The position numbers and the translations under genes are program-made. From Nitrososphaeraceae archaeon (GTDB lineage Archaea; Thermoproteota; Nitrososphaeria; Nitrososphaerales; Nitrososphaeraceae): a stretch of 64,000 nucleotides of DNA. The number at the start of each line of letters is the position of its first letter. The stretch's first letter is position 1. Of this stretch, positions 48,626-57,952 are shown piece after piece. The notes under the pieces are model-generated. The model saw only the letters and a list, made by a program, of their open reading frames with translations, had not been told where the DNA came from and searched no databases. The stretch lies in the NCBI GenBank assembly GCA_031316115.1, contig JALDRC010000003.1, forward strand, positions 310,001 to 374,000. Direction: 5' to 3'.

Positions 48626-50653
48626 TTGATTTCAACTAGTAAACAAAGTAATGAGACTGATATTAAGCCTATTTTACTTAATAAAAAACAGAGACGTTTG
48701 GGTAATGATCTTTACGATCTATATATTAACATAATAAAAGATGCTGAAAAATTAAAAAAATACTATGGATTAAGTGATAATAGTTTTCAGGATGATAATA
48801 GCAGTCGTGATAATCTTTTTTGTTATCTAGCATTAAGAAAAAGAAACATAGAAGAGATTCAACAACGATTGACCGAAGATGGACTTTCTTCCTTGGGAAC
48901 ATTGGAAGGTTATGTGCTATCTAGTTTAGAACAAATCTTGAAGCATTTTGGTTATTCTGCAAATTCCAATACATCCCTAAAAAAGATAGGTCTGAAAGAT
49001 TCTAAAAATTTAATTTCAAATCGTAGCAAGTCACTGCTTGGAATCCCACGTGATGGGAGATTAACAAGTATTATGGTTACTATTGATATTGATCTTGCAA
49101 ATCAACCACAATTACTAGAAAAGCTGCTAAAGAACGGAATGGATATTGCAAGAATAAATTGTGCTTTTGGATCAGTAAAAGAATGGAAAATTATCATAAA
49201 AGCTATCAGAGATTCAGAAAAGCGATTATCTGAAAAAGGAGAATATAATGGTAGATGCAGGGTATTTATGGATTTGGCCGGACCCAAAATAAGAATAGAA
49301 AAAATATGTTTGCCTGTCGATCCCATACAAATTCATGTTCCAAAGGATAGCTTTGGCAAATCTGTTAGATTAATAGAGGGATTTTTAGATAGTCAAGCAA
49401 AATATACTGAAAAGATGAATTTACCAGGTACATCTAACTTTATAGTTTCTATATCGAATGGAAAAGAAGAATTTGACGATCTGGAGATAGGAGAAAGGTT
49501 ATTTTTCTATGATTCATCGTGCAGGTTTCACACAATGACTGTTCTAGAGAAAATTAGTCAAAGCAGAATTCGTGTAGGTGTAGGAGATACAATCTATCTC
49601 GATGAGGGAATAGCCTTACAAAGAGAGAAGTATTTCAAAGATTTCCAAAAAATAGAATGCGAAAGGAACCAAAGTGGATTTTCTCATATAACAGGGATTC
49701 GTAATGCAATACAAACTGGTCCTATAAGACCGAATACTTCTGAACTGGAAGTTAAGGCAGGAGACAGAATATTATTGATAAACAAACAAACGTTTAAAGA
49801 TAATTCTGTCCTTTTGGGTAATGCTATTCCAAGGATTAGCTGTAGTATACCAGAAATTTTTAGTAAGATTGAACCAGGTCACAGAATATTTATAGATGAT
49901 GGAAAAATAGGTGCAAGAGTGTTATCAGTCAAAAATGATTATCTTGAATTAGAAATCCTATATCCGTCGCATACTCCTGGAAAAATTAAGTCAAATAAAG
50001 GGTTAAATTTTCCAGATTCAAATTTAGAAATATCTGCTATAACACCTCAGGATATTGAGAATTTAAAATTTATAGTCAAAAATGCTGCTGCAGTAAGTAT
50101 TTCTTTTACTCATTCTCCTGATGAAATAAAAACCTTGTACGAGGAGGTACAAAGGCTAGGATATCCAAATTTTGGAATAATAGCAAAGATAGAAACACGT
50201 AATGGTGTACATAATTTAGGAAGAATTCTTTCAGCTGGTCTGACTCTGCCAAAATTTGGAGTGTTAATTGCTAGAGGAGATCTAGCCATAGAAACTGGTT
50301 TTGAAAAACTATCGTTAATTCAAGAAGACATATTATGTTTATGTGAGGCATCCCATATTCCAGTTATATTAGCTACACAAATTCTTGAGACATTAGCTGA
50401 AAGCGGTCTGCCAACTAGAGCTGAAATTACTGATGCTGCAAGAGCACAAAGGGCAGAGTGTGTGATGTTACATAAAGGCAAATTCATAATTGAGGCTATA
50501 AAAATTCTGTCATTATTATTAAAAACAGAACAGATTCATCACAGCAAGAAACGTCAGATATTTAGGGAATTTACATGGCAGTATGGAATGTTTGATGTTA
50601 ATGACAATAGTGATAAAAATCATACACATAATTCTGATGAAATTAAAATTTAA
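48626..50653 (+). CDS. pyruvate kinase-like protein with extended N-terminus and enlarged middle domain
   Basis: 675 residues against about 470-500 for ordinary pyruvate kinase. The first about 140 residues are an extra helical domain of unknown type. The TIM-barrel blocks follow: GMDIARINCAFGS (173-185), VFMDLAGPKIR (223-233), IIAKIETRNGV (528-538, catalytic Lys530 and Glu532), LIARGDLAIETG (Asp562) and ATQILETL with PTRAEITDAA. The segment between 233 and 474, normally about 100 residues, has about 240 and seems to hold two similar sub-blocks (EIGERLFFYDSS-, EPGHRIFIDDGK-). The usual C-terminal allosteric domain is absent and the ETA signature is changed to MLHKGKF. Starts at TTG. Catalysis is plausible but unproven. 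Confidence 0.8.
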   Translation: MISTSKQSNETDIKPILLNKKQRRLGNDLYDLYINIIKDAEKLKKYYGLSDNSFQDDNSSRDNLFCYLALRKRNIEEIQQRLTEDGLSSLGTLEGYVLSSLEQILKHFGYSANSNTSLKKIGLKDSKNLISNRSKSLLGIPRDGRLTSIMVTIDIDLANQPQLLEKLLKNGMDIARINCAFGSVKEWKIIIKAIRDSEKRLSEKGEYNGRCRVFMDLAGPKIRIEKICLPVDPIQIHVPKDSFGKSVRLIEGFLDSQAKYTEKMNLPGTSNFIVSISNGKEEFDDLEIGERLFFYDSSCRFHTMTVLEKISQSRIRVGVGDTIYLDEGIALQREKYFKDFQKIECERNQSGFSHITGIRNAIQTGPIRPNTSELEVKAGDRILLINKQTFKDNSVLLGNAIPRISCSIPEIFSKIEPGHRIFIDDGKIGARVLSVKNDYLELEILYPSHTPGKIKSNKGLNFPDSNLEISAITPQDIENLKFIVKNAAAVSISFTHSPDEIKTLYEEVQRLGYPNFGIIAKIETRNGVHNLGRILSAGLTLPKFGVLIARGDLAIETGFEKLSLIQEDILCLCEASHIPVILATQILETLAESGLPTRAEITDAARAQRAECVMLHKGKFIIEAIKILSLLLKTEQIHHSKKRQIFREFTWQYGMFDVNDNSDKNHTHNSDEIKI

Positions 50654-51016
50654 GTATTAAATTTAAATTAGTTAAGGATATAATTTTGGATAAATATTAC
50701 ATAGAGTCATCTAAATTTACATATAAGATACTAAAACGATGTCATTATGAAAGTAGAATTTAGAGACTAATTAATAAAATAGATCGATAATTATTATTTA
50801 TATTGACATATTTTTCTCAAATCTTTTTAACTTGTGCTTTTATAGGATTGAACTAGACAAATTTCAATTTTTTAAAATACTTCTATACCAGTAAAAAATG
50901 GAAAATACTTCTAATATAAGAGAGTACTGATAACTTTGCTTTATTAAAATAATATTTCTTTTTCTATGATCTTAATTCAATTGCTTATGTTATTTTTTGA
51001 ATGATATGTACAGACT
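50654..51016. other. non-coding gap
   Basis: Between convergent genes; AT-rich with T-runs that may end transcription from the left. No other element. Confidence 0.35.
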
Positions 51017-51409
51017 TTATTTACGTCCCTTAATAGATTTTGTAATATTTTTATGTTTTTTATTCCAATGTTCTAAGAAACAAGAAATTAAAATATCAAA
51101 ATGATTTGCACTAACATCATCTTTTTTTGCAATACGAGCGAATTCTCTCCCAAACTTGATGCAACTCCAACAACCTATGAAAGGTATAAGGGGAGCAATA
51201 TAATATCCTGCTTGTTTTCCAGTATATCCCCATGCTTCTCCTACCACACAATACTTGGAGTCAGTAGCGAGTATCTTCTTATCTGTTTTATCAAGACCTG
51301 TTCTAATTTTCTTTGACCAGAATGGACAGATATCTTCAAATTTTAAATTTGCTTCAAAACCTGATCCATAACAATATTTATTTAAAGGAAAAAAATCCGG
51401 TTTATTCAT
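51017..51409 (-). CDS. hypothetical cysteine-containing protein
   Basis: 130 residues. Conserved-looking blocks are YCYGSGFEANLKFEDICPFW, KYCVVGEAWGYTGKQAGYYI and PFIGCWSCIKFGREFARIA. The CWSC pair resembles a thioredoxin-like or metal-binding CxxC, and the mid-section PLIPFIG is hydrophobic. The C-terminus is basic. Family not recognised. Promoter side on the right. Confidence 0.6.
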   Translation of the reverse strand: MNKPDFFPLNKYCYGSGFEANLKFEDICPFWSKKIRTGLDKTDKKILATDSKYCVVGEAWGYTGKQAGYYIAPLIPFIGCWSCIKFGREFARIAKKDDVSANHFDILISCFLEHWNKKHKNITKSIKGRK

Positions 51410-51803
51410 AATAATTCTATTAGGAATGTTACTTTATTTCTATGTTCTCTTTTTATAAGTTTTAATACCCAAATAAGAATAACAAATCCAGCGGCTATTT
51501 GCTTCTATCTTCTTAAATCATTCTGATGGAAAGTCATATTGTTGTCCATTTGTTGTTTTTTTTAAATGTATGTAATTATATAAACGAGATTCATATTTAA
51601 ATTAATTTAGGATTTTAGTTTTTATTTAAATAATCAATCTAACATTATAAAGATTTTAACTTATTTAATTCTAATTTTGATCAGCTTTCTAGTGATTTTA
51701 AGTTTAATCTAGTAGAAATTTCAATTAGGTTAAATCCTTTTACCTTATAATGTGAATTATTTCAAAAATTTCTTTAAATACCAACGATATTGTTTTAAAG
51801 TAG
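51410..51803. other. divergent promoter gap
   Basis: Separates the Cys-containing protein (leftward) from the MDR oxidoreductase (rightward). AT-rich; no operator-like palindrome seen. Confidence 0.35.
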
Positions 51804-52853
51804 ATGAAGGCAGCGGTATTTCATGAGAATAATGAAGATCCACGAAAAGTAGTAAAAATAGAAGAAATTGAAATACCCAAAATCAAGCATAATCAGGTTC
51901 TTATCAAAGTCGAAGCATCATCTTATAATCACGACGATCTTTGGGGGATCTGGGGAAGACCAATCAAGGTTCCTCTACCGCATATTTCTGGTAGTGACAT
52001 TTCAGGAATTGTTGTAGATGTTGGAGAAAATGTTGTAGATATCAAAGAAGGAGACAGAGTAGTAGGACATCCTAATCTAACTTGTAGGATTTGTGTGGAA
52101 TGTACTTCTGGAAGAGAATATGATTGCCGTCAAAGAAAAATTTGGGGTTTTCAAACCGGTCCATTGTGGGGAGGGTTTGCTCAATATACATATTTACCAG
52201 AGGTCAATGTTATAAAAATTCCAGATAATCTATCTTTTCAGGATGCAGCTGCTATTTCCATGGTTGGTTTAACTTCTTGGCATATGTTGGTTACTAGAGC
52301 TAATATTCAACCAGGAGAAACTGTACTAATCATGGGTGGAAGTAGTGGTATTGGAATCGCTGGAATTCAAATTGCCAAATTATTTAATTGTAATGTAATC
52401 GCAACAGCAGGTAATAAAGAAAAAATGGACAAATGCCTCAAATTAGGTGCTGACCATGTTATCAACCACAGAGAACCAGATTGGTACAAGAAAGTAAAAG
52501 GAATAGCAGGAAGACAAGGATTAGATATAATTTTTGAACATATAGGAAAATCTGTCTTTGCGGAAGAACTTGGGCTTTTAAAAATGGGAGGTACTTTGGT
52601 ATCTACTGGTGCAACGACAGGTTATGAGACAAAATTAGACCTGAGATATCTTTTCTTTAGAGGACTAAACATAATTGGAGCTACTCAAGGTAGTCGTTCA
52701 GCATTAGAAGAGGTAATTAAATGGACAAGTAAAGGTAAAATTAAAGCTATCATTGATTCTGTTTATCCTTTTGAAAATATGGTAATGGGGCATGTAAAAA
52801 TGATGGAATCACAATTATTTGGGAAACTGATTACTACTCCACAAAAATTATGA
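51804..52853 (+). CDS. medium-chain dehydrogenase/reductase lacking the usual catalytic-zinc Cys
   Basis: 349 residues of the MDR superfamily. The structural-zinc cysteines keep the standard CxxCxxCx7C spacing (TCRICVECTSGREYDC). At the catalytic site, where an alcohol dehydrogenase has Cys, the sequence is ASSYNHDDLWG, and the HE pair reads PHISGSD. It therefore probably works without catalytic zinc, like quinone or enoyl reductases. The Rossmann site is VLIMGGSSGIGIAGIQ. Possible substrates include quinones or unsaturated thioesters. Intact and single. Confidence 0.85.
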   Translation: MKAAVFHENNEDPRKVVKIEEIEIPKIKHNQVLIKVEASSYNHDDLWGIWGRPIKVPLPHISGSDISGIVVDVGENVVDIKEGDRVVGHPNLTCRICVECTSGREYDCRQRKIWGFQTGPLWGGFAQYTYLPEVNVIKIPDNLSFQDAAAISMVGLTSWHMLVTRANIQPGETVLIMGGSSGIGIAGIQIAKLFNCNVIATAGNKEKMDKCLKLGADHVINHREPDWYKKVKGIAGRQGLDIIFEHIGKSVFAEELGLLKMGGTLVSTGATTGYETKLDLRYLFFRGLNIIGATQGSRSALEEVIKWTSKGKIKAIIDSVYPFENMVMGHVKMMESQLFGKLITTPQKL

Positions 52854-53108
52854 TTTAAAATTAGTTACTCATTATAAATCAAGTTATGAACAGAGTATAA
52901 TAGTGGATGTAATTTATTGTTATATTTTGTTCTATCTTGAATTTCAGTAGATTTGTAAAATTTTAATATAAATTACAGTATAACAGAATTGTTTTTAATT
53001 TTTTCGTAAATTTAGAATCTATATTCTATTTTACTTTTAGATAATTGAAATTTAAAACAAATTAGACATTTTATTATTTATTTTTCGGCGTTTTTGATAC
53101 TAATAATG

Positions 53109-53122
53109 ACTGACCGGTCAGT
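53109..53122. promoter_or_regulatory. perfect 14-base palindrome, probable TetR operator
   Basis: ACTGACCGGTCAGT reads the same on both strands. It sits just upstream of the TATA box CTATATATAT (53126-53135) and covers the BRE position of the promoter for the membrane protein whose downstream neighbour is a TetR regulator. TGACCGGTCA-type cores are typical TetR/AcrR operators. Binding by the neighbour is inference. Confidence 0.75.
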
Positions 53123-53125
53123 TAT

Positions 53126-53135
53126 CTATATATAT
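53126..53135 (+). promoter_or_regulatory. TATA box of the membrane-protein/tetR operon
   Basis: CTATATATAT lies 22-31 bases before ATG 53157, the right distance for a leaderless archaeal transcript. This is why the start is placed at 53157 rather than at the earlier TTG (53094), which would lie upstream of the operator. Confidence 0.6.
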
Positions 53136-53156
53136 GAGGTGAAGTATATAATAAGT

Positions 53157-54356
53157 ATGAAAACTACTTCAATAGAACCTAAAAAGATCAGTTCTAGTGA
53201 AACAAATATTTTCATGATATTGTTGATGATAGGAACAACAGGTTCGTTATTGCAAATTTCTGGAGGTAATTGGGATATTACGTCACATCTAATGCAGACA
53301 CCTGAAAGCTTCTTTACTTATTCCCATCTATTGCTTTATTCAGGAATAGGTTTATTGGTTCTTACTACGGGATTTTCTTTTATCCTTTATTTGAAGAAAA
53401 CAACAATAAGGAAAAATCGTATCTTCTTAACTTGTCTGAAATTGTTTATCATAGGTTCTTTAATGTGTATTATAGCCGGTCCATCTGATTACTTATGGCA
53501 TGAAGCCTTTGGCGTGGATGGGTTATTGAGTCCGACTCACTTTTTATTAATTACTGGAATGTTTATAAATTCTCTTAGTGTTGTTATAGGACTACTATTT
53601 GGTAATTTTGATAAAAAAATAGAAGTTTTAAGAAAATTGGTGTTGTTATTTTCATTGGCTGGATTATGGCTATCAATAATAGGTTATGTATATTTATTTA
53701 CATTACCTTTTTCCAATGGAGAAAATTTTAATTTCAATCCCGATTCTAATATTGCTGCATTATTGGTAACAATAACGATTCCATTAATTAATTCAGCTAT
53801 CTTCTTTACTTCATCGATGACAATTGGGAAATTTGGTGCAGGTACTTTTGTAACCTCTATTGTATTAATAATAAATACGGTTACCAATATAATTCCTACA
53901 GAAAATTTGTTAACTACAAGTTTATGGTGGTATTTACCTATAGGAATTTTACCTGCTCTGTTAGCAGATATCTTTATTTATTATTACAAAAAATATAAAA
54001 GTATAGAAAATAAAACATTAATGTTAATGTTAGTAGGAATATTAATTGGTAGTAGTTTTTATTTATTTAATTTCCCGAAAATAGTTTGGGTATATGCAAT
54101 TCCTTTAAACATGGAAACGTTAGTCAATAATTCATCAGAATTATTAATGTCTGAATTATATCAAAACTTTATTGCTACGCTGTCATTAACCGCTATTATT
54201 TCTATAATTCCAGGAGCAGTTATGGGTATGATAGGAATATTTATAGCAAAATCGATGATATCGAAAATCGGAATTTATCAAACATCCGCCCCAGTTATGC
54301 CCGTTATTGTTTCAAAAAAACCAACATATAAACAATATAACATAAAAAAAAGATAG
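53157..54356 (+). CDS. polytopic membrane protein controlled by adjacent TetR regulator
   Basis: 399 residues from ATG 53157, with about ten membrane segments. Two conserved-looking spots, GGNWDITSHLMQTPESFF with YSHLLLYSGIG, and DYLWHEAFGVDGLLSPTHFL, repeat a W-D-x3-H or W-H pattern followed by H-L, suggesting an internal duplication and possible metal- or ligand-binding histidines within the membrane. No transporter motif known to me. It is the first gene of a two-gene operon (3-base gap to tetR) under a clear operator. TetR control often goes with export of, or resistance to, small hydrophobic compounds, but the function here is unknown. Confidence 0.75.
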   Translation: MKTTSIEPKKISSSETNIFMILLMIGTTGSLLQISGGNWDITSHLMQTPESFFTYSHLLLYSGIGLLVLTTGFSFILYLKKTTIRKNRIFLTCLKLFIIGSLMCIIAGPSDYLWHEAFGVDGLLSPTHFLLITGMFINSLSVVIGLLFGNFDKKIEVLRKLVLLFSLAGLWLSIIGYVYLFTLPFSNGENFNFNPDSNIAALLVTITIPLINSAIFFTSSMTIGKFGAGTFVTSIVLIINTVTNIIPTENLLTTSLWWYLPIGILPALLADIFIYYYKKYKSIENKTLMLMLVGILIGSSFYLFNFPKIVWVYAIPLNMETLVNNSSELLMSELYQNFIATLSLTAIISIIPGAVMGMIGIFIAKSMISKIGIYQTSAPVMPVIVSKKPTYKQYNIKKR

Positions 54357-54359
54357 AGA

Positions 54360-54935
54360 ATGTGTCCAAAAATCACAGAAAGTCATAGACATGATTTGAG
54401 ACAAAGATTAATAGATATAGCTTTAACTAGTTTTTCAAAATATGGATATGATAAAACAAGGATGGAAGATATCGCAACTACTGCAGATGTAGCCAAAGGA
54501 ACATTATATTTGTATTTCAAAAATAAAGAAGATTTGTTTACAGCAATTTCAGAGAGAAATATAGAAAAACTAAAAAATCATTTTATCACTATATTTAATA
54601 ATAAGGAGGAACTTATATCAGGACTTGAAACCTTCTATAAACAATTTAAGAATCCAGATAATAAAGTTTTTTTTGAAATAGTAGCAGAATCATCAAGAAA
54701 CTCCAAATTAAGACAATTACTTTATGAACATAGAAAAAAAATAATTGAAATGATAATCAAATATGTTGACTTACAAAAAAGTAAAGGTTTTCTTAAAAAG
54801 GATTTACAATCAAAGACTATTGCATATATCTTAGTAGCACAATACGACGGTCTAAGGATTAATCGTATTTTAGGAATGAATGATGAAGAAAACAACAGAG
54901 TTTGGATTGAATTAATAAAAAAATTGTTTTACTAA
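54360..54935 (+). CDS. TetR/AcrR-family transcriptional repressor
   Basis: 191 residues. The N-terminal HTH is classical: LIDIALTSFSKYGYDKTRME, DIATTADVAKGTLYLYFKN, KEDLFTAI. The C-terminal half is the variable ligand-binding domain. ATG at 54360 follows the stop of the membrane-protein gene by three bases, so it is co-transcribed and probably represses its own operon through the palindrome at 53109-53122. The inducer is unknown. Confidence 0.93.
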   Translation: MCPKITESHRHDLRQRLIDIALTSFSKYGYDKTRMEDIATTADVAKGTLYLYFKNKEDLFTAISERNIEKLKNHFITIFNNKEELISGLETFYKQFKNPDNKVFFEIVAESSRNSKLRQLLYEHRKKIIEMIIKYVDLQKSKGFLKKDLQSKTIAYILVAQYDGLRINRILGMNDEENNRVWIELIKKLFY

Positions 54936-55272
54936 AAAGAGCATAAAAGATATTATCCTTAATTTGACTATCCTTAATAACAGGATAACTTGCATATGAT
55001 ATAACTAAATTTTAGGCAGGATTCTAAAAATCTTCAACTTTTAAACAATTGTCATATAATATAGATCTTTTCTAATTCATTTTGATAATATGGAATTTTT
55101 TAGTTTTGATCTTAAGATAATTGTATGATTATATATATGATATTTTATTCAAACATGCCAAATAAAAATTGAAATAATAACGTTTTTCCATAAGACAAGC
55201 TTGCCGAGCTTTGTAATTTGATAGAATATATACATACTATATTTATATACTGATAAAATTATAGATAGATTA
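54936..55272. other. non-coding gap
   Basis: Promoter side of the exported cupredoxin gene. No operator-like palindrome or fold recognised. Confidence 0.35.
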
Positions 55273-56115
55273 TTGAAGATATTTTTATCTTTGTTTTTAG
55301 CGATATTATTAGTTAATATATTTTACTTGAATTCCTCCTTTGAAGAACTTTCAGAGGAATCTGTTCCACTTTCTCAAGAATTATTACCATCTTATGTTAT
55401 AGAGATAACCACTGGTTCTGGTGGTAATTATAAATTTCAACATTTTTATCCTCTTAATATTGCTGTTCCAATTGGAACAACAGTAGCGTGGTTTAATGAT
55501 GATCCTGAATCAGTACATACTGCAACAAGCGGAACACCTGGATCTTCTGACTCAGGAAGTTTGTTCAATTCAGGACTTATACCTTATGCTGGATCTATGC
55601 AATATACTTTTGGTAAACCAGGATTAGTTCCTTATCATTGTGAGGTTCATCCATGGATGGTAGGTTCTGTTTATGTGAGTGATAAGGTAAAAGATGGGAA
55701 TAACATAATACTAAAATCTGGATCTGATATGGGATCAGATAGTACTTCATATGATTGGATGTTTAATACTACGAGAAATGATCGTCTATTATTGTCGTTT
55801 GACCCAGTTTCTTTCGCTGTAGAAAAAAGTATCCCCTTAACCTATAATATTACTATGTATGATGATCAAAAGAAAATATTTTCCCAACCGTTTGTTTCTC
55901 TTGGAGATGATCTACAATTAGAACTTGTTGCAAGTAATCTTGATGATATTTTGGTTTATGGTCCTGATTATAGCGATTCTAGAATAGGTGCGTATCATAT
56001 TAGAAGTAGCTTGCCTGAGGGAGAATATAAAATCATAGCTGAAATTACATCATATGGTTCTAACTTGACTCAATCTAAAATCGCAGATGAATTCAAAGGT
56101 ATCATTACTTCTTAA
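55273..56115 (+). CDS. exported cupredoxin (plastocyanin/azurin-like) protein
   Basis: 280 residues. The signal sequence is MKIFLSLFLAILLVNIFYLN. The type 1 copper ligands are His82 (SVHTATSG), Cys123, His126 and Met129 (YHCEVHPWM), a normal blue-copper arrangement. A C-terminal domain of about 130 residues (from SYDWMFNTT) looks like a beta-sandwich of unknown role. Ammonia oxidisers use such proteins as soluble or membrane-facing electron carriers. Translation seems to start at TTG. Intact and single. Confidence 0.9.
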   Translation: MKIFLSLFLAILLVNIFYLNSSFEELSEESVPLSQELLPSYVIEITTGSGGNYKFQHFYPLNIAVPIGTTVAWFNDDPESVHTATSGTPGSSDSGSLFNSGLIPYAGSMQYTFGKPGLVPYHCEVHPWMVGSVYVSDKVKDGNNIILKSGSDMGSDSTSYDWMFNTTRNDRLLLSFDPVSFAVEKSIPLTYNITMYDDQKKIFSQPFVSLGDDLQLELVASNLDDILVYGPDYSDSRIGAYHIRSSLPEGEYKIIAEITSYGSNLTQSKIADEFKGIITS

Positions 56116-56883
56116 TTGATAGGAATTAACAAGAATACTACTGATTTAGATTTTTATTTTAAATAACAATATTAGGCATTTCTATTATTTGTCATAATTA
56201 TGATATATCTTTGTGTTCAAATCAAAACTTTTCTAGATGATTTTATCCTCTATAAAGTTCAAAAACATTATGATACCTACTAGCAATTATTCCGAAAACA
56301 CATATATATCTGTCGAAAAGTCACATATTCCAAATATAATTTATTAATGTAATTCATTTTAAGATAAATATAAAAATTACAACCAATAATGTTAAAACTT
56401 CAAATACGATTTTACATTATATTTAATTTAATTTAAAATATACATATCATAAAAATTTGATTCATCTAAATATTATATTAAAATTAGTTGTAAAAAGGAT
56501 ATATATCTAGAAAGTTTGAATTCTTCTATTAATAAATGAAATTTTGCATCATAACTTGAAATAACAATTTAATTCTTTTCTAAACTAGAGATTGTAAAAT
56601 ATTTTGTTTATACTTTGGATAAATTTGGGTACTGACATAATCTTTTAGATAAGATTATATATTTTCAAAGAATATATATTAGCTAACTAATTTATTAATA
56701 CATTAAAAGAACTATAAAATACTCCAATAAGACAATCTATAAAATTTGTTGAATTATATGAATTGGCAGATATAATAGTTTATTGACAGCATATTTTTTG
56801 TTAATAGAGCACAAATACAATCAGATTTTATGACTGCAAAAAATAAGTAAAATTAATTACGTATATACCTTTTTTTATAATAT
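56116..56883. other. gene-poor gap
   Basis: Very AT-rich; nothing recognisable until the short broken frame at 56884. Confidence 0.35.
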
Positions 56884-57024
56884 CTAGTGAATCGCAAAAT
56901 GAGGGTTTATGCTTCCCTCTTCTGAACTATAGATTCTTTTTTTTGTTTTTCTAGTCAACTCATCAAATGATTTATAAAACTTGTTATTCTTCAACAATCG
57001 ATTTCATTTGAATATGTTGGTCAT
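56884..57024 (-). pseudogene. short broken frame
   Basis: From ATG 57024 it reads MTNIFK, TGA, then NRLLKNNKFYKSFDELTRKT and RIYSSEEGSINPHFAIH to a stop. The break falls where Trp would give NIFKWNR. Possibly the end of a transposase-type protein; too short to be sure. Confidence 0.3.
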
Positions 57025-57042
57025 ATCACTACTATAGCCATT

Positions 57043-57633
57043 TTAGGATATCCCTTTCCATTTATATAGAGAAATTGGTTCATCTATCAAAACATATCCA
57101 TGCGCTTTGATTAATTTTTCTACCGTCTCCTCGTCATAGTTTAGATTATGTCTATGATCCATACAGAATAATGATAAGTTTTTGTCAACTTCTTTTCCAA
57201 GGGCTTCTTCAGTATCCAAAACTTCCTTTTTCAGTACTTTTCTCATCAACCATGTGTCATCTTCAAAAGCATATCTTGTGCTTTTGTCATCATTTTTTAC
57301 TGACATTGCTCTTGTGACTTTTTCTACTGCCTTTTCAAGAAAGACAGACTTGTGTGTATTATAAAAATCTGGGTATAGTATGTTTTTGATTTGCTTTATT
57401 TCTGTAGGTTCTATTGAAAAAAGACCGCTTGATTCACCTCTGTACTGTTGTTCGAAGAATTCAGAAATCATACGATTCTTGCTTTCTTCACTTTCCCAAA
57501 GGAAGATAACATGTTCGCCACCTTCCATGTTTTGTACAAACTTTATTATCTCTTCTATTTTTTCTGATATTTTTACAAATCCATTTTGTTCAAGGCTTGC
57601 AAAGATATTCATTGTTTTTATTTGATTACTCAT
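57043..57633 (-). CDS. MEDS/DcmR-like sensory-domain protein
   Basis: 196 residues from ATG 57633 (a Met five codons earlier lies inside a palindrome). EGGEHVIFLWESEESKNRMI and the end SLFCMDHRHNLNYDEETVEK with LIKAHGYVLID follow the pattern of MEDS domains, sensory modules of methylotroph/methanogen DcmR-type proteins. No separate DNA-binding domain was seen. It probably senses a small molecule, or binds a partner, in the cytoplasm. Two identical palindromes flank its TATA box, so its transcription is likely under tight control. The MEDS assignment is moderate. Confidence 0.55.
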   Translation of the reverse strand: MSNQIKTMNIFASLEQNGFVKISEKIEEIIKFVQNMEGGEHVIFLWESEESKNRMISEFFEQQYRGESSGLFSIEPTEIKQIKNILYPDFYNTHKSVFLEKAVEKVTRAMSVKNDDKSTRYAFEDDTWLMRKVLKKEVLDTEEALGKEVDKNLSLFCMDHRHNLNYDEETVEKLIKAHGYVLIDEPISLYKWKGIS

Positions 57634-57640
57634 ACCAAAT

Positions 57641-57654
57641 GATATCATGATATC
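57641..57654. promoter_or_regulatory. palindrome, proximal operator of the MEDS-like gene
   Basis: GATATCATGATATC, a perfect 14-base palindrome between the TATA box and the gene start (about 8-21 bases before ATG 57633). A bound protein here would block transcription initiation. Confidence 0.6.
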
Positions 57655-57655
57655 G

Positions 57656-57665
57656 TTATATAAAT
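57656..57665 (-). promoter_or_regulatory. TATA box of the MEDS-like gene
   Basis: The reverse strand reads TTTATATAAC, 23-32 bases before ATG 57633 and between the two palindromes. This favours 57633 as the leaderless start. Confidence 0.5.
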
Positions 57666-57677
57666 GTAATGTTTATC

Positions 57678-57691
57678 GATATCATGATATC
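57678..57691. promoter_or_regulatory. identical second palindrome, distal operator
   Basis: The same GATATCATGATATC, 23 bases beyond the first copy (37 bases start to start), on the far side of the TATA box. Confidence 0.6.
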
Positions 57692-57952
57692 AATGCTAAT
57701 AAAAGTATAGATAGGTGGTTAAGTAAAAATAGAACATATAATCTAATAATCGTAATCTGATTAATTTGCTTTAGATTTAATAAATAGAAAATCAGAGTTC
57801 AATTCAAGTAAAATTCAGTACCTGAATAATATAAAATAAAACTATCTTAAAAAATAAATTCTAGAATAAAAAATAGAAATTATATACAAATTTTTTATAC
57901 GTGTACTTGACAGATCAGAAAATATTAATCTGGTATTTACGGTTAAAATGAG

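Noticed and set aside
53094-53156. TTG start adding 21 residues to the membrane protein
   Set aside because: It would lie upstream of the operator and TATA box; the ATG at 53157 fits the promoter.
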